The position numbers and the translations under genes are program-made. A stretch of 11,615 nucleotides of DNA from Dehalococcoidia bacterium (lineage in GTDB: Bacteria > Chloroflexota > Dehalococcoidia > GIF9 > AB-539-J10). How positions within the stretch are numbered: the first letter of the stretch is position 1; each line of letters starts with the position of its first letter. The stretch lies in assembly GCA_030603485.1 (NCBI GenBank), contig JAUVXS010000045.1:1-11615 (forward strand), in the 5' to 3' direction. Positions 7,410-11,615 of the stretch are shown here, piece after piece. The notes beneath the pieces are model-generated. The model ran no database searches, was not told the origin of the DNA, and saw only the letters and a program-made list of their open reading frames with translations.

Positions 7410-8554
7410 TGTGTTGCCTCTCGTATCGCCTCGAGGATAGTCTGCGGGGAATGTACGCTGCCGCCCATGTGAGGTACAAGTATTGCTCTAGCTCGGTCTC
7501 CAGCACACCGTTCCACTTCCAGTACAATCTGCCCATAATTTATCTCGGGCACTACAAAAGCCTTGGCTTGTAGGGAGAGCTCTCTGATACGCTGTTCAGC
7601 GAAGGGCCAGATTGTTATCAATTGCAGGAGCCCTGCCCGAATTCCCTCCTCTCGCGCCATTCTTACTGCCAATTGGGCAATGCGGACGGAGATTCCGTAA
7701 GCACATACTATAATATCTGCATCCTCAACTTGAAATTCCTTGTATTTTATTATGTCGTGTCTATTTAACCGTATCTTGTCTACCAAACGACGTACCAGCC
7801 GATCATGGGCCTCAACAGTCATCACCGGGTAACCCCTTTCATCGTGTGTGAGGCCGGTCACGTGGAAATGATATCCTTCTCCTGCTACAGCCATAGGTGG
7901 AACAAGATCCGCATCAGGCTTATAAGGTAGATATTTTCCTGGTTTCACCTTAGGCCGTCGCCGTTCTACGAGGTCTTTCGCTGCTATAGTTGGCATCGTT
8001 ACCTTCTCGCTCATATGACCTACAACCTCGTCAGCCATAATCAGGACGGGGACACGGTATTTCTCCGAAAGGTTAAAAGCCAGGATAGTAAGGTCAAAAA
8101 TATCCTGCGGCGAGATTGGTGCCAAAGCGATTATCTCGTAGCTCCCGTGAGAGCCCCATCGTGCCTGCATCATATCTCCCTGTCCCGTCATAGTTGGTAA
8201 TCCAGTAGATGGACCCGCCCGCTGAATGTTAACCAGTACACAGGGAGTTTCCAACATCACCCCTAACCCAAGGTTTTCCATCATCAGACTGAATCCTGGC
8301 CCGGAGGTAGCAGTCATAGCTTTCAAACCTGCCCAAGATGCACCAAGCACAGCAGCCATAGAGGCAAGTTCATCCTCCATTTGAATGCACACCCCTCCTA
8401 CCTGGGGGAGCCGTTCACTCATTCTTTCAGCTAGCTCACTGGCCGGTGTGATAGGATAACCAGCGAAAAAGCGACAGCCTGCACTGATGGCTCCCTCAGC
8501 ACAAGCTGAGTCTCCATTCATGAAGAATTCTCCCACCAGTCCTTGATTTTTCAT
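7406..8554 (-). CDS. korA: 2-oxoacid:ferredoxin oxidoreductase alpha subunit (KorA-like)
   Basis: This 382-residue protein contains the alpha-subunit landmarks CRFFAGYPITPASE (27-40, including the catalytic-region Thr36), QMEDELASM (58-66), TATSGPGFSLM (81-91) and QRAGPSTGLPT (111-121). It also has THDERGYP (236-243) and a C-terminal transketolase-like domain with WPF (316-318). There is no fused gamma domain, in agreement with the separate gamma gene. The ATG at 8554 gives the expected number of residues before the family's G-N/D-x-A motif but has no visible ribosome binding site. An internal ATG at 8521-8519 has GGGAG eight bases upstream and would remove 11 residues, so the true start is uncertain. 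The gene lies 14 bases after the ferredoxin stop. Confidence 0.94.
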   Translation of the reverse strand: MKNQGLVGEFFMNGDSACAEGAISAGCRFFAGYPITPASELAERMSERLPQVGGVCIQMEDELASMAAVLGASWAGLKAMTATSGPGFSLMMENLGLGVMLETPCVLVNIQRAGPSTGLPTMTGQGDMMQARWGSHGSYEIIALAPISPQDIFDLTILAFNLSEKYRVPVLIMADEVVGHMSEKVTMPTIAAKDLVERRRPKVKPGKYLPYKPDADLVPPMAVAGEGYHFHVTGLTHDERGYPVMTVEAHDRLVRRLVDKIRLNRHDIIKYKEFQVEDADIIVCAYGISVRIAQLAVRMAREEGIRAGLLQLITIWPFAEQRIRELSLQAKAFVVPEINYGQIVLEVERCAGDRARAILVPHMGGSVHSPQTILEAIREATQ

Positions 8555-8568
8555 AATAGGCCAGAATG

Positions 8569-8841
8569 CTAGGCGACGTTATTATCTAGCGGTATCGAAA
8601 CTGTTATGGCAAACTCGGGGCAAATTAGCTCGCAAAATCCGCAAGCAAGACACTTACTCTCATCATCAACTACAGCAAAGTTATACCCTTTGGAACTTAG
8701 TTCCACACTCATCCGCAGGGCTTCTGTGGGGCAAAAGTCGACACAAAAGTCACAACCTTTGCATCTTTCCTTATCTATATGTATCTGCCCTGGCTTTGTA
8801 GCTTTTTCAGCAGCATCAAAAGGCTGTCTCCATAATGTCAT
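8569..8841 (-). CDS. korD: 2[4Fe-4S] ferredoxin subunit of the 2-oxoacid oxidoreductase (KorD-like)
   Basis: This 90-residue protein is counted from the ATG at 8841-8839, which has AAGG seven bases upstream. A TTG at 8865 in the same frame would add eight residues but falls inside the predicted -10 box, so the ATG is preferred. Two [4Fe-4S] motifs are visible: Cys27, 30, 33, 37-Pro and Cys64, 67, 70, 74-Pro. In four-subunit 2-oxoacid oxidoreductases this delta subunit carries electrons out of the alpha/beta core to free ferredoxin. As the first gene of the minus-strand series, immediately before alpha, it gives the order delta-alpha-beta-gamma. A free-standing ferredoxin is the alternative, but the position argues for the subunit. 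Confidence 0.92.
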   Translation of the reverse strand: MTLWRQPFDAAEKATKPGQIHIDKERCKGCDFCVDFCPTEALRMSVELSSKGYNFAVVDDESKCLACGFCELICPEFAITVSIPLDNNVA

Positions 8842-8855
8842 AGCTAAGCCTTGAG

Positions 8856-8884
8856 AGTATAGCAAATGTGTGCTTCTATATCAA
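8856..8884 (-). promoter_or_regulatory. Sigma70-like promoter of the Kor-Hdr operon
   Basis: On the minus strand TTGATA (8884-8879) and TATACT (8861-8856) are separated by exactly 17 bases; each box matches five of six consensus positions. Transcription would be expected to begin near 8850-8848, only about 7-10 bases before the ferredoxin ATG at 8841. The message would therefore be nearly leaderless. This is a prediction from sequence only. Confidence 0.6.
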
Positions 8885-8939
8885 GGGCGCGTGCTGGCTG
8901 ACCACATGGTAACAGTATGGGAGCAAGATAGCTAAGGGA

Positions 8940-9407
8940 TTGGATGTAATACAGAAGTTCAATGAGCTGGTTAGGTATCTAAGGCGTCATTATGGAAATT
9001 TTGAGTATTGTTGCGTTAGGCATCGGCAGGGAGACAAGGGGCGTATTAACTTGCATGTGGTGTATTTCGGTACTTTTATTGACCAGCAGGTGATTGAGGA
9101 TTGGTGGTGGAAGAATTATGCAAGCCACAGGTCGAAGATGGGCAAGGTAAAAAACGTAAAGGGTCAGGCGTGGTATCTGAGCAAGTATTTGAGTGGAGAA
9201 GATTTTGAGAGGTACTATTTTAGTAAGGGTTGGGTATTTCCAGGTTGGATAGAGTTCTCTAAATGGATAAAGAATGAGTTTGGTGCATACCCTGAAAGAG
9301 GAAGGTTGGTTGAGTTAGCGAAGATGAGTAAAGAGGAGCGTAAGGAGCATACGTGGTTTGGGTTGTATTTGACAGAAATAGAAAAGCGAAATGGTATGAA
9401 AAAATGA
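8940..9407 (+). CDS. Rolling-circle Rep-like (HUH-type) protein, degenerate or partial
   Basis: This 155-residue frame is divergent from the Kor-Hdr operon. I see a likeness to the core of HUH-type replication initiators of phages and plasmids. FEYCCVRHRQGDKGRINLHV (21-40) resembles the strand bearing the HUH motif, and AWYLSKYLSG (77-86) resembles the motif-3 helix with its tyrosine and lysine. In typical members the metal motif is H-x-H; here it reads Asn37-Leu-His39, so one ligand appears lost. The N-terminal zinc-finger part often seen in such proteins is also absent. The only available start is TTG (8940-8942); the frame is closed by TAA at 8910, and no well-placed ribosome binding site is seen. 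It may be a relic of a mobile element, or a domesticated or uncharacterised protein. Strand, codon use and base composition differ from the operon. Family assignment is tentative. Confidence 0.6.
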   Translation: MDVIQKFNELVRYLRRHYGNFEYCCVRHRQGDKGRINLHVVYFGTFIDQQVIEDWWWKNYASHRSKMGKVKNVKGQAWYLSKYLSGEDFERYYFSKGWVFPGWIEFSKWIKNEFGAYPERGRLVELAKMSKEERKEHTWFGLYLTEIEKRNGMKK

Positions 9408-9416
9408 GTGGTTTAG

Positions 9417-10085
9417 CTACCAAGAGGGAGGCTTAGAAAAGGTTCCTTGGCTATCAGTTATGGTGGAGGGGAACTGTGATGGGGGCAAGATTTTTTCGTT
9501 TATGGAGAGAACTCTTTGAGTTGCTACTCTGTGCAGTTCACGGTGCATAGAGCAATGAGTTGGGTATTTGTGAACCATTTTGGTGCGATTAGGATTAACT
9601 ACGGTAACAGGTCTTTGGACTTTGGTCGTGACGATTTCAATAGCATCTGACAAGTCTGAATCGTTAGATATGACTATTGATTCGTCGGAATCTTTTATAC
9701 AATTATCATAGACAAGATGTGCGGCTAAATTGACATCGGAGCCTTTTTCCTCGGTTCGGAGTACTCTGGCTTTCTGGGGACGTCCATTTGGCTTATATAC
9801 AAATGGTACTTTGGGTAAGTATCTGGGCCAAGAAACGAAGTCGCCTTCGATTATTTCTAGATTCGGTATTGTTCTCAAGGCACGCCAATAAAAATCTTGA
9901 CGTGTGGGTGCGCTGGGGTCCCAGGGTACGGCAGTCACCTTAGCAGTAAAGTACTTGAGCTTCCTGATAGTCTTTGAGGGAAATAGGTTGGCACATAGGA
10001 GATATAAGTCGAGCCATTTATAAGGTGTGTCTTTGACGGTACAATAATAGAGATTGAATCCATCAACATAAACGTTAATATTCAA
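9417..10085 (-). CDS. NYN (PIN-like) domain protein, putative nuclease
   Basis: This 222-residue protein has the NYN-domain pattern: an N-terminal strand with VYVDGFNLYY (5-14, Asp8), EEKGSDVNLAAHLVYD (112-127, Asp117) and VISNDSDL (138-145, Asp142 and Asp144). These acidic residues are where NYN/PIN-fold ribonucleases bind metal. The family includes LabA/DUF88-type proteins, and substrates are generally unknown. The start is TTG (10085-10083), chosen because family members begin right at this strand and a TAG closes the frame just upstream; the ribosome site is weak (GGGG about 11 bases ahead). The C-terminal 45 residues look unstructured, rich in Ser and Pro. It converges on the Rep-like gene with only nine bases between stops. 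A role in RNA turnover or in mobile-element or phage biology is possible, but nothing here proves it. Confidence 0.8.
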   Translation of the reverse strand: MNINVYVDGFNLYYCTVKDTPYKWLDLYLLCANLFPSKTIRKLKYFTAKVTAVPWDPSAPTRQDFYWRALRTIPNLEIIEGDFVSWPRYLPKVPFVYKPNGRPQKARVLRTEEKGSDVNLAAHLVYDNCIKDSDESIVISNDSDLSDAIEIVTTKVQRPVTVVNPNRTKMVHKYPTHCSMHRELHRVATQRVLSINEKILPPSQFPSTITDSQGTFSKPPSW

Positions 10086-10109
10086 AGTGGATTTGCCCCA
10101 TAAAATGCC

Positions 10110-10133
10110 GAAGTGCTACTTTCGCAGCACTTC
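10110..10133. other. Perfect 8-bp stem-loop upstream of the NYN gene
   Basis: GAAGTGCT (10110-10117) and AGCACTTC (10126-10133) are perfect inverted copies with an eight-base loop. They lie 25-48 bases upstream of the NYN start, in what would be its leader. No T-run follows on either strand, so it does not look like an intrinsic terminator. It might be an RNA structure in the leader or a protein-binding site. Confidence 0.4.
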
Positions 10134-10217
10134 AACGCCCATCGGCCGAAGCCTCAGGGGAATTCAATTAATATTAGTTTAGTATGTTAAGTGTGGACTG
10201 TCTATAGAACTTAAGTA

Positions 10218-10246
10218 TTGACATTATATTATTGTAATAATATGAT
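10218..10246 (+). promoter_or_regulatory. Strong sigma70-like promoter of the zinc-ribbon gene
   Basis: TTGACA (10218-10223) and TATGAT (10241-10246) are separated by exactly 17 bases, giving a perfect -35 and a five-of-six -10. The gene's ATG lies 38 bases after the -10, leaving a leader of about 30 bases that holds a good ribosome binding site. Confidence 0.75.
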
Positions 10247-10255
10247 TATTGTAAT
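10226..10255. promoter_or_regulatory. Operator-like palindrome and tandem repeat overlapping the promoter
   Basis: An 18-bp inverted repeat ATATTATTGTAATAATAT (10226-10243) fills the spacer and enters the -10 box. In addition ATTATTGTAAT occurs twice in direct orientation, at 10228-10238 and 10245-10255, with starts 17 bp apart. Placement over the -10 and start region is typical of a repressor site. The A+T richness makes some chance symmetry possible. Confidence 0.5.
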
Positions 10256-10284
10256 GAAGTGTGGCATATAAGGAGAGTGAATGT

Positions 10285-10425
10285 ATGCCAAGGCGATTAA
10301 AATTCAGAGTATTGACTTGTAAAAGGTGTGGGTATATGTGGGTCCCAAGGGTGTACAGGCCAGTCATGTGTCCGAATTGTAGAAGTCCATATTGGAATAA
10401 GCCAAGAATCAGAAGAAGAAAGTGA
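10285..10425 (+). CDS. Small zinc-ribbon protein (46 residues)
   Basis: A 46-residue basic protein begins MPRRLKFRVLTCKRCGYMW and has two CxxC knuckles: Cys12, Cys15 and Cys29, Cys32 (MCPNCRSPYW). These would bind one zinc in a rubredoxin/zinc-ribbon-like fold. The tail is Arg/Lys-rich (RIRRRK), suggesting nucleic-acid or ribosome contact. The ATG at 10285 has AAGGAG (10270-10275) nine bases upstream, and a strong promoter stands at 10218-10246, so this short frame is very likely expressed. Similar short zinc-ribbon proteins are widespread in environmental bacteria and viruses as hypothetical proteins. The gene is divergent from the NYN gene, sharing a 199-base intergenic region (10086-10284). 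No more specific function can be given. Confidence 0.75.
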   Translation: MPRRLKFRVLTCKRCGYMWVPRVYRPVMCPNCRSPYWNKPRIRRRK

Positions 10426-10695
10426 TGAAGGGGAGTAAATCTCAAGTTCAGTATTAGATGTTTAAGGCTATCGGAAGTTGATTAATAAGCAATAGATAAA
10501 ATAGAATAGTTAGGAAAGGAGGCAAGCGGTCGCTGCCCTTTCTACTGGCTACATGGGGTTCGGGTGGGCTTTCCACTCAGCAAATGAGCAACGTCGCTTT
10601 CATAAGCGCTTGGCGATATCCACAGTAAGCCAACTAGTGGGCACAGTCAGCACCCCTCGTTCGAGTATCGAATAGTGCTCTTTACCGTTGCCGCC
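10426..10695. other. 270-base stretch without a convincing gene; stem-loops and a short open frame
   Basis: The first 85 bases are A+T-rich. From 10515 the composition changes to about half G+C. An imperfect stem-loop at 10515-10541 (AAAG-GGC-AGCG pairing with CGCT-GCC-CTTT, with small bulges) lies downstream of the zinc-ribbon gene and could act as its terminator, although the T-run is poor. An open frame runs from 10514 to the TAG at 10673-10675, with an internal ATG at 10553 (40 codons) but no ribosome site. Near the end of the TraX-like gene, AGCAC/GTGCT (10649-10653, 10675-10679) enclose TTCGA/TCGAA (10660-10664, 10668-10672). The stretch lies between convergent genes and may be decayed sequence. 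Confidence 0.4.
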
Positions 10696-11520
10696 TCACG
10701 TTAAGACGATACTATGAACGATTTGGAAAGCAGCTAGATGAAAGAAGTAAATTTGAAGCGAGTAGCGTGAGCCATAAATAACAATGGTCCTCAACCAGGT
10801 AGAGTTTACTGTGAAGGTTCGCAGCTCATACTTAAGGAACAAAAGAAGGCTGAGTGCAAAGATTAAAGCAACTAGAAGAATAACCATGAGGATTACTTGC
10901 CTTGACACATCGGACCATATGAACAACAACGAATTCATCTGGAGTAGAAAATGAGCTGTGGTGGAGATAATAATAAAAGGCTTGCCGAATGGATGGCCCT
11001 TGTTGATTAGCCTCGAGCCAATGGCAATGCTCAATCCGAGGCTTCCAAATTCAATATACGTGCGTGTTTGGTCGCTTATCAAGAGAAGGATAGCGAGTAA
11101 CAGGATAAGGGAACTGGAACGCATGTTGGCGGGATCGAACCGATTCAGTATCGCCTTTATCAAGACAAAACTAATAAGGATATTAACAGGAACAATATTC
11201 GATATAAGGCTTGGATTGTTACTAACAAAGAACTTTATCAAGCAGAGGGCTATACCGAGAGCAAGTATCTGATACTTGAACTTGTATGCCCCTGAGTAGC
11301 CTACTAAATAGAAAAAGAGCGGTGCTGCCGTGCGCCCAATTACTCGCATCCAAATGTTGTCATACATGAAGTACCGGCCAACGTGATCTATAACCATGGT
11401 CAAGATAGCCAGCATCTTTACCAGATCATGGCTGTTAATCTGTGGACCATATCTGTATATCCCCCTTGCTGATGCCGAAAGAGGCGGTAGTGTACTTGCG
11501 GAAGCTATACCACGGTCCAT
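10696..11520 (-). CDS. TraX-family multi-pass membrane protein
   Basis: This 274-residue protein is counted from the ATG at 11520-11518; a TTG at 11529 in frame would add three residues and overlap the upstream stop. The TraX signature begins at about residue 32 with HDLVKMLAILTMVIDHVGRY and continues with WMRVIGRTAAPLFFYLVGYSG. A block of about seven to eight hydrophobic segments follows, ending near SLQIYFFHLAAF. Conserved Asp46-His47, Arg63 and His261 sit at membrane boundaries. TraX of F-type plasmids is linked to N-acetylation of pilin, and chromosomal homologues are thought to be membrane acyltransferase-like proteins of unknown substrate. The first ~30 residues are polar and not part of the family. 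It follows five bases after the TGA of an upstream gene on the same strand, so the two are probably cotranscribed. No conjugation genes are visible nearby. Confidence 0.8.
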   Translation of the reverse strand: MDRGIASASTLPPLSASARGIYRYGPQINSHDLVKMLAILTMVIDHVGRYFMYDNIWMRVIGRTAAPLFFYLVGYSGAYKFKYQILALGIALCLIKFFVSNNPSLISNIVPVNILISFVLIKAILNRFDPANMRSSSLILLLAILLLISDQTRTYIEFGSLGLSIAIGSRLINKGHPFGKPFIIISTTAHFLLQMNSLLFIWSDVSRQVILMVILLVALIFALSLLLFLKYELRTFTVNSTWLRTIVIYGSRYSLQIYFFHLAAFQIVHSIVLT

Positions 11521-11525
11521 AGCGT

Positions 11526-11615
11526 TCAATCCCGCACTCTTTTTCCCCTTCTATTCAGCATGTAGATAACGACCACGACAAAAGTACTTGTAGAATACAC
11601 AGCGATAGCTAAAAG
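11526..11615 (-). CDS. C-terminal 29 codons of an unidentified, probably membrane, protein
   Basis: The minus strand from the right edge is open to TGA at 11528-11526. It encodes a hydrophobic stretch (AIAVYSTSTFVVVVIYML) followed by a basic tail (NRRGKRVRD), as expected for a last transmembrane helix with a positive cytoplasmic end. The stop lies five bases before the ATG of the TraX-like gene, an operon-like spacing. A second minus frame is also open until a TAG nearer the edge, so the frame choice rests on the membrane-like content and the tight junction. The family cannot be recognised from 29 residues. Confidence 0.5.
   Translation of the reverse strand, partial: LLAIAVYSTSTFVVVVIYMLNRRGKRVRD

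Noticed and set aside
8842..8865. TTG at 8865 as start of the ferredoxin gene
   Set aside because: It falls next to and within the predicted promoter and lacks a ribosome site, while the ATG at 8841 has AAGG at seven bases.
8840..8936. Nine-base direct repeat ATAGCTAAG at 8840-8848 and 8928-8936, possible target-site duplication
   Set aside because: The 79 bases between carry no terminal inverted repeats or transposon features, and a repeat this short can occur by chance.
10107..10140. Possible integron attC-like recombination site
   Set aside because: The stem is perfect rather than attC-like, and the conserved RYYYAAC/GTTRRRY core pair is not satisfied on both sides; no integrase gene is present.
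10185..10212. Minus-strand TAGACA-17-TAAACT as a promoter for the NYN gene
   Set aside because: The -10 matches consensus at only four of six positions and it lies about 100 bases from the start; too weak to annotate.
10224..10445. Minus-strand frame of 73 codons
   Set aside because: It overlaps the zinc-ribbon gene and its promoter in antisense; the plus-strand gene has a better ribosome site, promoter and CxxC motifs.
10649..10679. tRNA T-arm-like sequence GTTCGAGTATCGAA
   Set aside because: No acceptor, D or anticodon arms can be built around it; it is only part of an imperfect stem-loop.
1..11615. CRISPR arrays, rRNA, tRNA genes, insertion sequences
   Set aside because: No regularly spaced repeats, no rRNA or tRNA landmarks and no transposase-like frames were seen on either strand.

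Overview
The window reads as a piece of an anaerobic, energy-metabolism-rich prokaryotic chromosome. Eight consecutive minus-strand genes (from about 8841 down to the left edge) encode a four-subunit 2-oxoacid:ferredoxin oxidoreductase followed by an Hdr/Mvh-type flavin and iron-sulfur electron-transfer set. The strong Shine-Dalgarno sites and sigma70-like -35/-10 boxes point to a bacterium. The combination of a Kor-type oxidoreductase, HdrD-like and MvhD-like proteins, and an HdrA/GltD-type fusion is reminiscent of uncultured anaerobic Chloroflexota (Dehalococcoidia-like) or other syntrophic/subsurface bacteria. That taxonomic guess is inference and low confidence.

Left region (1-8884, minus strand). 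In transcription order: a 2[4Fe-4S] ferredoxin (KorD-like), 2-oxoacid oxidoreductase alpha, beta and gamma subunits, a giant 1177-residue flavin/Fe-S fusion protein (HdrA-like half, then a complete GltD/NfnB-like NAD(P)H module, then a second HdrA-like half), an MvhD-like iron-sulfur protein, an HdrD-like (HdrC+HdrB fused) protein, and an HdrA that runs off the left edge. Genes are joined by 1-nt, 4-nt and 17-nt overlaps, direct abutment, or gaps of 14-52 nt. One promoter-like sequence (TTGATA-17-TATACT) lies just ahead of the ferredoxin gene. The simplest model is a single operon: a 2-oxoacid (perhaps 2-oxoglutarate) is oxidised to an acyl-CoA with reduction of ferredoxin, and the HdrA/MvhD/HdrD/GltD-like proteins link ferredoxin, NAD(P)H and an unknown disulfide or other acceptor, possibly by flavin-based electron bifurcation or confurcation.

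Middle region (8885-10695). This is a small accessory-looking patch with mixed gene orientation and lower GC. It holds a 155-residue protein resembling the core of rolling-circle (HUH) Rep-like proteins but with one metal-binding His apparently replaced by Asn, an NYN/PIN-like nuclease-domain protein on the opposite strand, and a 46-residue zinc-ribbon protein. The zinc-ribbon gene has an excellent promoter overlapped by an 18-bp palindrome and an 11-bp direct repeat. About 270 bases downstream of it (10426-10695) hold no convincing gene, only stem-loops and a short start-less open frame.

Right region (10696-11615, minus strand). A TraX-family multi-pass membrane protein follows, within a few bases, the last 29 codons of an upstream gene whose product ends in a hydrophobic segment and a basic tail. 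No rRNA, tRNA, CRISPR array or recognisable insertion sequence was seen.
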